Shown: positions 1 to 11,400 of the stretch, piece after piece
Layout: each line of letters begins with the position of its first letter
Position numbering within the stretch: position 1 is the stretch's first letter
NCBI GenBank assembly: GCA_013396915.1
Contig: VWZL01005048.1
Span: 84,524-148,523 of the forward strand
Source of the DNA: Stercorarius parasiticus
Taxonomy: Eukaryota; Chordata; Aves; Charadriiformes; Stercorariidae
Direction of reading: 5' to 3'
Length of the DNA stretch: 64,000 nt
Notes under the pieces: generated by a model
Databases searched by the model: none
The model's input: only the letters and a program-made list of their open reading frames with translations
Told to the model about the DNA's origin: nothing
Program-made: the position numbers and the translations under genes

Positions 1-1564
1 GTTCTGCAGCCCCAAACTGGGCACACGTTTTTGGATGGACCCTCTGAATTTCGTGTGCCCCCCGACTTCTGTCATGCCTAATTTTGGAGAGGTTCCTAGG
101 TTGTCTATAGAGAGGGATGATGGAGGAGCCTGACTGCTGCCAGCCCATCCCTCCTGAGCTGCCTGGGGGGCACCAACCCCTCCTTGGCAGCATGACCAGT
201 CCCATACAGACCCCCAAGCGCTGCCCCGACATAAAAGATGCTGCAGGTTTCGCAAGGCAGCCGCTGAGATACCCACCCCCGTGCATGTGCCGCGCACCGA
301 AGCCTCTCCGGCCTCGTGTAACCCCTCTCTCGCTCTGAGCTTCCTCGGGATGGGGCACCCCAACTTTGAACCCTACTGGGAGAAACGTCGGGGGCTCCTG
401 CTCCTCGCAAACCGACTGGAGATGTCCCCCGGCTCCGGTCACGGCGGGAGGGAGGGGTCACGTACTAACCTGTCCCGGGCGGATATTCTTGCATGTTTTT
501 TTGGTGTAAAGCATGAAATTTAACTTAACATAACTGAGTGTCACATCTGTGGGCTTTCCTTATCGGCAACCAGAGTACAGCAAGGCAGGCCAAATTCCTA
601 GGCTTAACGCTGTGCTTCTCTCGCCTCTTCCTGTCTGTGTATTTTTTTTAAAGATACATAATATCTGTCGCCTTTTGCATGACTCTCTCTGTGAGTTTTC
701 TCTTTGCATGCTACATTGCTTTGGTTTGAATCTCACAAAGGTTGGTTTCTTTTATTTTACATTCTCGTCACACCTCTTCCCTCCCTTCACTTGTCGGGCT
801 TTTTATTTTGTCCTGTGTTGGTTTTTTTGGTTTGGTTTGGTTTGGTTTGGTTTTTTTTTTTTTTTCTTTGCAGGTAGAGAAATTAGATCCTCCCTAGTCT
901 TAAACTTTAGCATAACAACATCTCTTTAATGCAATGAGCAGCCACTAAGTCCTGTTTGGCAGCCACAGAAATGACATCGCCACGCCGGCTGTGCTGTCTC
1001 CCTGTGTTTGGGTGGGATGTGATGTCATTTGCTGTCACCTCACTTTCTGTTGTTGCTTTTGGTCGGTAGGACTGTGTTACCTGAACTGTGCACTTTTTGT
1101 TTCACAAAACAAAAAAAGAACAGACACGCTAAAAAAAGCAGTTCCTTTCTTCTCCACCTGTTCCCTCCTTCTCACCCTTCCCGTTTTTCTCTTGTCTGTC
1201 CGTCTCCGTTTTACTGCTGGTGTTTCTTTTTCATTGTTTTTTTGGTTCTATTTGATTTTGGTTGGTTTTTGGTTTTTTTGGTTTTTTTCCTTTTAGCCTG
1301 TTACTGTACAGCTGTTTTGATGTTGTGGTCCGTGTTTTCTGTTACTGGAAAGCAGTTGTCGCTCATTCAAACAAACAAAAAAAAAAAGTTGGTTAAAACA
1401 AACAAAAAAAATTGTGCCAAGAACAAATCATCCCAATTGGAGCATGTGGGTAGCAGCCAAATCGCTGCGAGGAGCTTTTCCGTGGCCTGCCTGGCCAGAG
1501 GTGTGACACTCAGAAGGGAGAGCCAAGAGTGTTACTAATCTAGTATTTAATCAATTTTTTTAAG
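1..1564 (+). other. MPRIP: MPRIP intron upstream of the giant exon
   Basis: No convincing exon is visible here. The stretch is T-rich, with TTTGG repeats and several poly-T runs, and ends in a polypyrimidine tract and an AAG acceptor just before the large MPRIP exon. The exons encoding the N-terminal PH domains of MPRIP must lie to the left of the window. Open frames at 549-929 and 991-1538 are low-complexity Phe/Leu-rich translations of poly-T sequence and are not supported as genes. Confidence 0.7.
829..865. repeat. TTTGG repeat followed by T15 run
   Basis: Four or more TTTGG units run directly into 15 T residues. The tract is followed by CTTTGCAG at 866-873, so it doubles as a strong polypyrimidine tract before an acceptor-like site in the MPRIP intron. 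Confidence 0.8.
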
Positions 1565-4500
1565 ACCGAGGTGGCCGCCTCGCCATCAGGTGCCTGGCAG
1601 AGGCTCCACAAAGTCAACCAAGACCTCCAAAGCGAGCTGGAAGCCCAATGCCAGCGTCAAGAGCTGATCAATCAGCAGATTCAGTCGCTGAAGCGCAGCT
1701 ACGCCGAGGCCAAGGACATGATCCGGCACCACGAAGCCGAGATTCAGAGCCTGCAGGCGAGGCTCAGTAACGCGGCGGCCGAGCTCTCCATCAAGGAGCA
1801 GACCCTGGCCAAGCTCAAGAGTGACCTGAGGAGCGAAAAAGAGAAAGCCAAAGAGCAGCTGGAGGAGTGGCAGCACAGCGAGGCCGCGCTCAGCTCCCAG
1901 CTGAAGGCCAGCGAGCAGAAGCTGAAGAACGCGGAGGCTCTGCTCCTGGAGAAGACCCAGGAGCTGCGGGACCTGGAGATGCAGCAGGCTTTGCAGAGGG
2001 ATCATCAGAAGGAGGTGCAGCGTCTCCAAGACAGAATTGCGGACCTGAGCAGGCAGCTGAATGCTAGCGAGCAAGCGCGGGTCCTCATGGAGGAGAAGCT
2101 GCAGAAGAATTACGAGGCTTTGCTGGAGAGCTGCGAGAGGGAAAAGCAGGTTTTAATACGGAGTCTGAAGGAGGTGGAGGATAAGGCAAATGAGTACGAG
2201 AACCAGCTGCAAAATAACGAGCAGCAAATGGAGATTCTGCAGAAGGAGAAGCTGAGTGCAAAGTTCGAAGGCAGCGAGCTCGTCCACCAGCTGGAGGAGC
2301 AGCTGGTGATGAAGGAGGCCAGCATCCAGAAACTCGCAGAGCACATCAAGGAGCTCGAAAGAGAAAGAGATCAGATCAAATGTCGGTTCCACGAGCTCAT
2401 GAATCAGGTTGCTGAGTCGGATAACGAAGTTGCAAAGCTGCAAGCAAAGCTGAAAATGGAAGAGACCAACTACCACAATCTGGAGCAATCGTTTGAGGAG
2501 GTGTCGGATCAGTTCCAGGGTGTGCAGAAGGTGCTGAAAGAAAAAGAAGAAGAGCTGAGGCACGTTAAGGAAATGCACTTGAGAATTGTGGAGAAGAAAG
2601 ATCAAGATCTCAGTGAGGTTTTGGTTAAAATGGTTGCTTTAGATAGCAGTTTAGAGGAGACTAAAGTAAAGCTAAAGGCCAAGGAGGAGGCTTTAAAGAA
2701 ATTAGCTAGTGTAGGCACAGGTCCATGTGCTGAAGAGGTGGAAGACCTTGGCCCTAATCTCGAGGCTGATGGAAGTCATCCGTCCCAACTGGGGCAGCCT
2801 CTGCAAACTCAGGATGTCCTCCCAGCTCTGACTTACGCACTGAAGGAGGAGGAGGAGGAGGAGGTTCTTGAGACCAGCCAGAGGCAAGCAGAGGAATTCG
2901 GCTCCCCGTCCAAAGCTGTGGAGCTCCAGGACCAAGAATTAGTTCAGAAAGCCTTAGCAAAGCCTGATGTAGGGATCATGGGGGCCAAGAGGCAAAGAAT
3001 CCGTTTCTCGAGCATCCAGTGCCAAAAATACATTCATCCAGACGGATCAGAGAAAAACTGGACGAGCAGCACCTCTTCAGACACGAGCCAAGACAGATCA
3101 CTGTCTGAAGAAAGCATGTCATCAGAGCCAGCTCTTGGTTACCCATCATCAGGGGCGAGCGACTCTGAGACCTATCTCTCAATCATCCATTCCCTGGAAA
3201 CCAAACTTTACATTACAGAGGAAAAACTCAAAGACGTAACGATGAAGCTTGAAAGCCAGCACGGCCATAATCAGGAGACGCTCATCGCCCTCCACCATCA
3301 GTGGGCCAGCACAGAGTCTCAGCTGCGGGAACAACTTCAGACCAGCTTATCCCAAGTCAGCGCTTTGATCTCGCAGCTGGAGAGTGAGAGGCAGGAAAAG
3401 TTCAAGCTCATAGAAAATCACGTTAGCGAGCTGGGAGGTTTCCAAATGAAAAACGATCAAGCGCTGACTTGCTTAGAGAAGTGCAGGGAGCAGCTAAGAT
3501 CTTTGCCCGAGTCAGACAAGGAAAAAGAGGGTGATTTGTTCCTTAGTACTCTGTCCAGCATGGAAACAACCTTATCAAGTGCAATCCAAGCCTTGAGAGG
3601 GGCGCCAGTCCCCTCGGAGTATCAGCAGAGTGAAAGCCTTATCGCAGAAAGCCCCGCTCCAGAAGGAGGTTTTTTAGGAGAAGAGGAGCACGTCTCCAAG
3701 GAGCAGCAAGCGGAAATGTTTGACGCCGGCCAGCTGAGATGGCTTTCTGAGAGAGTGGCATTTGAGGCCTCTCTCATCAACCAAATAGCAGAGTCTTTGA
3801 AAAATGCAAGCTCTGAGATATCGCAGCTTCTGAGAGAGATCCAGGGAACGGCTGAGGTGGTTTTGTTGGAGCCGGCAAATGTTTCTCATACAGCAGTCGA
3901 CTTGGCCAGCGTCCTATCTAAGAAGCTGCTGCTGGAAGGGGAGTTCTGGAGCCAGGTGGAGGAGCTGAGAGTGCACTTGAGCACCAGGGAAGGAGAAGCC
4001 GAGGGCAAAACAGAAACAACAGGTTTGGGCTTTTCTCCATGTTTTCTCAGTGCTGTAGCAGATGCTACGTTGATCAAGGCAGAACTTGGGTTTGTCGCAC
4101 AGAAGATGAGAGAATCTTTTCATCAGAGATTAAAAAAAATCGAAGAAGACCTCCATAATACCAAAACAGCTCTCCAGCAGCATAAATGCATGTTGGAGGA
4201 GATCATCAAAGCGTACAGGACTCCTGATTTTGACAGAGTTATGCACCAGATTTCTGAAGCACTTGAAATTCAAAAAGACGCTTCAGAAAGAACCCAAATC
4301 TCCTGGGATGGGAGCCACCTGCAAATGGTGCCCTGTCAGGAATTAGCCAAGGTGGAGGAGATTGACAGCCTGCCGGACCGTAGTAGTGAAGCTCTTGTTT
4401 CCATTCAGGAAGATCTTGCCCAACAACTAAAGGACAAATCAAATGTTCTGAGAGAAATATCTGTTGCCTTACTCTCTCTGCCTCCTGAGGAGGCAATGAG

Positions 4501-5434
4501 AGACTGTCAGAAGCTCCTGAAGATATCTCAGAGTCTTTCATATCATTCGTGCATGGGAGACCTTGAACGGTATTCCTCTTTGTTAGTCCAAGATGCAATT
4601 GTTCAGGCTCAGGTTTGTTACGCTGCTTGCAAAGTACAACTGGAGTATGAGAGAGAGCTGAAGTCCTACAAGGAGTCCTTGCAGAGCATGGACGCGCTCT
4701 GCCAAGAGCGTGTGAAGACGGTCTCTCTCCTTCGGGATGAGTACGAAGACTTGCTTAGAAAGCAGCAGGGTGAGTATGGTGAGGTGATCGCCATGCTTGA
4801 ACGGGAGAACGCTGATCTCAAAGCAAAGGTGTCCCAGCTTGACAGTCAGCGAAGGCTCTTGGAGGAAGAAGAGCATAAACACAGCAAGAGCTTGAGTGAG
4901 TTGCAGGGACGGTATGAGGAGGAGATTCGAAACGTGATAGAGCAACTAAACAGAACAGAGGATGCTCTGAAGGCCGAGAGGACAGAGGGCCTCAACCAGC
5001 TGGATGCCATCGTCCGTGACAAGCAGAACATGGAGCGGTATCACCTGGAGCAGATGCAAATGCTGGAGGACAAGTTCCAGGCCAAGATCAAGGAGCTGCA
5101 GGTCATCCACGGCGAGGAGCTGCAGGCGTTGCAGGAGCACTACAGCCAGAACCTGCAGCGCCTGCAGGAGACCCTGGACAAGTACCAGAGGCAGCACCCG
5201 GAGGTGTCCCCCGCAGCGGGCCCAGACGGTGGGGATGCCTGGGCGGCCGGTGAGATGGGTGGCACCGGGCAGGACCCCGGCAGCGACCCGGACTCCATGC
5301 ACGGCCTGAGGGAGCGCATCCAGGAGCTGGAGGCCCAGATGAACGTCATGAGGGATGAGCTGGAGAACAAGCATCTGGAGGGGAACGCTTCCACCTTGAG
5401 GGAAAAATACCAGAAAGACTTTGAAAACTTAAAG
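1565..5434 (+). CDS. MPRIP: MPRIP giant coiled-coil exon (1290 codons)
   Basis: A single uninterrupted exon of 3870 nt in phase 0 at both ends. The acceptor is taken as the AAG at 1562-1564; GAG at 1568-1570 would remove only two codons and keep the frame. The donor is AAG|GTGTTG at 5434/5435. The protein is a long heptad coiled coil in roughly its first 380 codons, then a low-complexity acidic linker (a run of Glu near 2846-2866), a Ser-rich stretch near 3060-3180, and more coiled coil to the end. In mammals a comparable large exon is used only in the long MPRIP isoform. Whether shorter bird isoforms use an internal acceptor near the 3' part of this exon (around 5290, the HGLRERIQELE segment) is inference. 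Confidence 0.9.
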
Positions 5435-8400
5435 GTGTTGATACGTTTAACGCTTTACGCTTTCCACTGCTGAGTGTACAGGAGGGTGTTTGGTCCTGGG
5501 GTTTGCTTGCCAAACCAAGGGTGTCCCCCAAAAGAGCCAGCACGTGGAAGCAAGCCCCAAAGTGTTAGAAAGGCCTCTAAAGCATGGCATTTCCCTTTTC
5601 TCCATGGTGGGGTATTCTAAATGCATTGCTGAGGCCTTGGGCTCAGTGCGAGGGTTGATTAATGGAGGCAGCCTCTGCCTGTAGAGGGAGGGAGGGTTTC
5701 AAAGTAGCTTGATAACTTCACGTTTTCCTTCAATATGAAGACCATAGTGTTTCTCTTCGTACCTGAGGCGTAAGTTTTGTTTGTGACTTCCCTTTGAAAG
5801 CATTCCTCAACTCTGTCTTTTCCAGTCTGATCAAATCTCCAGTCTGTCTCTGCTGCCCTCAAAAACGTGAGATGAAATGGAAACCCGGTGCTCTCAAAAT
5901 GTCTGTTCCTGGGGCAAGTAGCTGCAAACAGATGCCCAATTCTGTAGCAAAGCAAAGCTCCTCTGCACCAGGCTGCAAGGAGAACCACCCTGGTGTGGAC
6001 AACAGTGATTCTTTAAAGAACAAACAGTGCACAGTTACGGGAAACACCAGGCTAGGTGCAGAAAAACCCAGTGGCAATGAAGTGCCCGTGTTCAGATTGC
6101 TCCACCAGTCAGGACTGGCTGTAAAACTAGCCTGAGATGGTACAGCGTCAAGAAAACCCTCTTGGATTTGGTGTTTTGCTTTTGATTGGAGAGCATTTAT
6201 GGTTAGGCAGTGGGTTTAGGGCAGTAGAGGACTTTTGGCAGCACCCAGGGAGGCTTCCAGGTTGAACGGGCAGCCAGAAGGGCAGTGATGTGGGCTGCAC
6301 GTAGAGGCTGTGCCAGCGAGGCTTTCATGGAGCAGTCATTCTTCAGAGCTGGCAAAAACATGGGCAAGCTTGCTTCCAGCCATGAGATCTTCAGCACACG
6401 TTTGGGCTGGGGGTAAAGCATGGCTCAGCTCTAGCCAAAACCAGGTTTTAGCCTGGGGAGAGCAGTATGGAATCCTGGAATGGTTCGGGTTGGAAGGGAC
6501 CTTAAAGATCATCTCGTTCCACCCCCCTACCATGGGCAGGGACACCTCCCACTAGATCAGGTTGCTCAAAGCCCCATGCAGCCTGGCCTTGAACAGTAGT
6601 TCTGCTGCGTCCCATCAGGGGTGAATCAGGTGTCCAGTGGAAATGGGAGGGAAGCGGTGGTGTTCACTGAATGCTATTTAGGAAGGAAAAACCCTTCTTG
6701 AGCCTCCTGCTCAGGTCAGTGGGACACAAGGGTAACACCTTGTCCTGCAAACCAGGCACCAAACAGGGTCGCTTGTACCGAGGGATGTTCTTCTTGTGGA
6801 AGAAGCAAAAAGGCCAGCACCAAAATAGAGGCTGCAAAATAACAGCAAGCAATGAACCTGACCTCCCGCCTCTGTTTTCAGCTTTGCTCTGCCAAATTTG
6901 CAGTTTGCCTGGTGGGAAGGCAAGTGGCATGTTCTGGGCAGAGCCCAGAGCATCTTCTGGGCTCTCCAGGAGGAGAGCAGAGCGAAGCAGCCTCTCTCTG
7001 CACCTCGGTAGGAAGCAGAGGGACAGACAGCAAAATAGAAACCGCCCTTGGTTAGAAAGCTAACCAGGCGACCGCAAACCTGTCTGATTTACAGGTTAAA
7101 ATGTGCTCAGTTCTTCTCTTCTGAAGCTGATGGAGAATGTACCATCAGTGAGGTACTGGTTTGTACGTGTTTGGGTGTCCTGGATTTATAGCAATGCATT
7201 TACAGTACATTAAATACGGGATCTGCGGCCAGACCTATGGAGGAGCATTCAGCCTTTTCCTCCAGCAGTAGAGGTGTAATGAAGAATCCTGCAAGGCTGC
7301 TTCGTGCCTCTCCGTAGTCAGCCAAGTCCAGGCAGGTTCTGGCACTGAGTTACACGTTTAAAAAAAAAAACAAAAAAACAGGCCAAGAAAATGAAGAACG
7401 CCTCAGGATTCAAACTTAAAGGGGAGGAATAAAAGCACCAGAGCTGAAAATTGGGAATGACAGCGTCACAGGCTACAGAGCATTAGACAGCGAAGTGATG
7501 CTGAAGAGCGTATGTTAGTGTAGGTCAGCGGGTGTTAGACTGTCATGAGCGCTCTTGTCACTGGGAGAGTAGATTCGTCCCCCTTAAATTTCCCATGGAG
7601 TCCCAATAGGTGACAGTTCTCACTTCCCATGGAAAACATGAGCGTGAATCAAGAGGAAGTCCATTGAAATCAGGAAATAAAGCCAGCCTGTAACATTAGA
7701 GGGAGAAAAGCCTGGTGCAGTGCTTGGCATCCAGATTGTGCCCAGATGTCTGACAGGGCTCATGCCCTGCATCCCCGGTGCGTGCCCCTGCCCAGCTCGT
7801 GGCTCGAGCCAGCCTGTGGCTTTGCTGTCCTGCTTCTGTCCCGCAGCCCTGTCTCTGCCCAGGATCCCGATTGCTTGGCGGGGGCAGACGGGCTGAACTG
7901 TAAAGGGGTTTTTGCATTTGTTCTGCTGCAGAGGCAGGAGCGGGGTCTGTGCCTGGGGCAGGACCGGGCTGGAATTCAGGATCTCACAGCTGGTGACTTC
8001 TGAATCCCCAGAGCGCTGCTCCCATGGCCTGGCCTAAGTTCACTCCTAGTAATTCAATTAGCAAATAATTGCCTGTGCAGCATTTGAAGCGATACTGGGT
8101 TGGGAATTAAGGTCCTGTTGCTGTCACAAGTCATTTGGTTTTCACCCTGGAGGTGGCCACATAAAATCAGGCATTGCAAAAGAGAGCAGAAGGGGCATAG
8201 CAGGCTTTTTTTGTTGTTTTTAACATATAAATGTATGTTACATTCCAATTCCCCAATCGGGTCTGAACCCAGACCTACCTTGTCCTTCCCTTTCACCAGA
8301 GCTGTCAGGGTTCAAGCTGACAGGACAAGCTCTGACCTCGCAAGGTCCATCCTTGGCCAGCTCCTCCATGGTTGGGGAGGGAGAAGATCCCCGTGATGGA

Positions 8401-11400
8401 ACCTGGGTGCCGACCTGCCTGCTGGTGTGCGGTTCCTGGCGGGCTTACCACTGCTGTGACACTGGCCAACCCCTTCCCCTCATCCCTTTTGCAGGCAACA
8501 TGTGAAAGGGGCTTTGCAGCCATGGAGGAGACACACCAGAAGAAGATCGAGGACCTGCAGCGGCAGCACCAGCGGGAGCTGGAGAAGCTGCGGGAGGAGA
8601 AAGACCGCCTGCTGGCAGAAGAAACGGCTGCCACCATTTCAGGTATGGGGATACACCAGAGGTTCCCCATGATGGGGCAGCTCCACGTTGATGGGGACAT
8701 AGGGATGACGTTTGCTCCGGTGTGGAGGAGTGGAGCGTGGGGTGGGATGAAGGCTGGGTGGGGATCACAGGATGATGGAGAGAGGCTGGTGGGACATACA
8801 TTTCGACCGGGGGCCCGTCTCCTGGTTCTTCTCCAGGCTTGGTACCCTTCCCCTTGGCTGTAACATCATCTGATCAGTTCTCTGTTCCATCTCAGAGAGG
8901 CATTAGTCATTCCTGTGGTTAATTTATTGCCGATTCCACACTGAATTAATTCAACGTCCCAGGGAGTTTTAAAGTGCTGGAGCCCAGGGTCTCTGCATTA
9001 GGAGTCCCACAACCCTGGAAACAACATGTGAACTGGACAATCATTTGGACTAATAAAAGTGGGATTTGCAAAAGCCCCTTTGCTGGGGCACAGACTGGGG
9101 GGGCCGCAAAGCAGTGGGAGGTTCGCTGGGATGACTTGGGTTTTGTTCCTTTAACAAACAAACAAACAAACAAACAAAAACTCAAAAAACCTGTCCTTGG
9201 GTAGAGCGGTGCTGGGTGCTAACGCTGTGGTGTCCCACGCAGCCATCGAAGCCATGAAGAACGCGCACCGAGAGGAGCTGGAACGAGAGCTGGAGAAGTC
9301 TCAGCGCTCCCAGATCAGCAGCGTCAATGCCGACATCGAGGCCCTCCGAAGGCAATACCTGTAAGACGGTCATCCTCTTCCGTCTGTCACTTTGTCTCGC
9401 AGGGAGATCATGCACGTGGGAGACCCCTTTCTCCCCTTTGATTTCGGCAGTGAGTTACGGGCAGACCTGTCATCGCAGGGACCTCTTCCCTTGGTCCCAA
9501 CCCAGCTGCTTCCATGGGAGGCTCCTGGTTGCCGGTAACCTTTTGGGCTCCAGGTCAATGTCCCCACGCTACCCAAATTCAGCTGCTTTATGGTCACCAG
9601 AAGTAGCAGACGCGCACACACGGTGCTACTTTTCACGCAGCTGCAGTGGGAGGGTTGCTCAACCAGATCTAACCAGGTGAGGAAAAAACACTTAACTTTT
9701 CATGGCAAGGCAATCCTCAGGTGGGAGCCGAGCAGAACGGCCAAGCAGCTTTATTAACCTTGATGCATCTACCCAAGATGCGTAGGTGTGCAAATACACC
9801 GGGTCCTGAGTGCCCAGAGCAAACTTGATAGATCTCGGCTCAATTTTGGAAACCTGAGGAAGTCCTGCCATTTAACTTCCTAGAGAAAGATCTGCTGTCC
9901 CCGTGCCCAAGCATCGCCATGCCAGGAGAGGGAAGGGCTGGCTTGCTCTAGGCTAGAGATTTTTCCCAAAGGACTTTCCCAAGTCCTCTTCCTCAGTGCT
10001 TAGATCCCTGTTGGGTTGTCCCAGGGTGCTGGAGGAAGAGTGGGCACGGGTAGGTGTGTGCGGAGAGGGCACTACCAGGCGTTGTGTTTCCCCAGAGAGG
10101 AGCTGCAGTCAGTGCAGCGGGAGCTGGAGGTCCTTTCGGAGCAGTATTCGCAGAAGTGTTTGGAGAACGCCCACCTGGCGCAGGCGCTGGAGGCTGAGAG
10201 GCAGGCCCTCCGCCAGTGCCAGCGGGAGAACCAGGAGCTCAACGCCCACAACCAGGTAAGGGTCCCCCCCGTGCCCAGGCAGGGGGCGTGGGCAGGGGGT
10301 GATGGGCGATCCGCCCGGCAGGCAGCGGCAGTGGGCTCTGCGCCGAGCCATGGCTGCGATCCACCCTTTCCACAACTGCTGTCCTCCTCTTCCCAGGAGC
10401 TGAATAACCGCCTGGCTGCGGAGATCACACGATTGCGGACCCTGCTGACTGGGGAAGGCGGGGGAGAGGCTGCTGGATCGCCTCTCACGCAGGGCAAGGA
10501 CGCCTATGAGCTGGAGGTGAGCTCTGCCATGCCGAAGGGGCAGCACTGGTGGGCACAACGTGCCTGCGGCCCCCCGGGAGCATGCCACAGCCATCCGTCC
10601 CTCCACACAGCAGGTCTGCACGTGCCTCGTGGGCTGCAGTGGGGCCAGGAGCTTTCAGAGTCCTGATCTTCCCTTCTCACCATGTTGAGCCAGACATCCA
10701 CTCTTCCTTCTCCATCCCCTGCTTGTCCCCTGGGATCCAGTCCGCACAAAGCAGTGGGGACTAGCAGAAAATCTAGTGGGAGGTGTCCCTGCCCATGGCA
10801 GGGGGGTTGAAACTAGATGATCTTTAAGGTCCCTTCCAACCCGAACCATTCTGTGATTCTATGAAACCAAGGGGTCAAAGTCCCCCAAGACCCAGGAGTA
10901 ATTTTCTTGTATGAACCAGCAGCTTTGCGGTGCTGGCATGGAGCCGGCGTGGGGCTGAGCCTCCAGCCTTGGCTCAGCTGTCACTGGGCGCAGTGGGTGA
11001 GCATCTCGGGGTTGCACTGTGTCTACTTGGGTGCGAACACGCGCTGCTTTTGTTCCCACAGGTCCTGCTGCGGGTCAAAGAATCAGAAATCCAGTACCTG
11101 AAGCAGGAGATCAGCTCCCTCAAAGACGAGCTGCAGACGGCGCTGAGGGTAATGCCCAGGGACATTTCTGCAAATCCTCTTATGGGCTGTGGTCTGCTCC
11201 TGTCTGCGTGTGCGCGCTTAGATTCCAGCTCACTTATCCCCACATGATTGAATACCCATTTTGGTGGCATCAGTAAAGCACTCCACGACTGTGTCAGCTC
11301 AGGACTCACGCCTTCTCCCTACTTGTGGGAAAATATCCCCTTCAGTGTTTTTCCCTTATTTCCTGTCACATCAGATTCAGATTTGAAATGGCAAAAGTAA

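Noticed and set aside
549..1538. Phe-rich open frames in the first 1.5 kb
   Set aside because: They translate poly-T and TTTGG repeats in an intron; no motif, no splice support.
1586..2605. Long Leu-rich antisense open frames opposite the MPRIP exon
   Set aside because: They are mirror translations of a Glu/Gln/Lys-rich coiled-coil frame and have no independent support.
5435..5473. Extension of the MPRIP open frame past the exon end (VLIRLTLYAFHC)
   Set aside because: A clear GT donor follows AAG at 5434, and the next exon continues the known MPRIP sequence in phase, so these codons are intronic.
5794..6135. 113-codon open frame in the MPRIP intron
   Set aside because: No recognisable domain, no splice context tied to MPRIP; expected by chance in 3 kb of moderate-GC intron.
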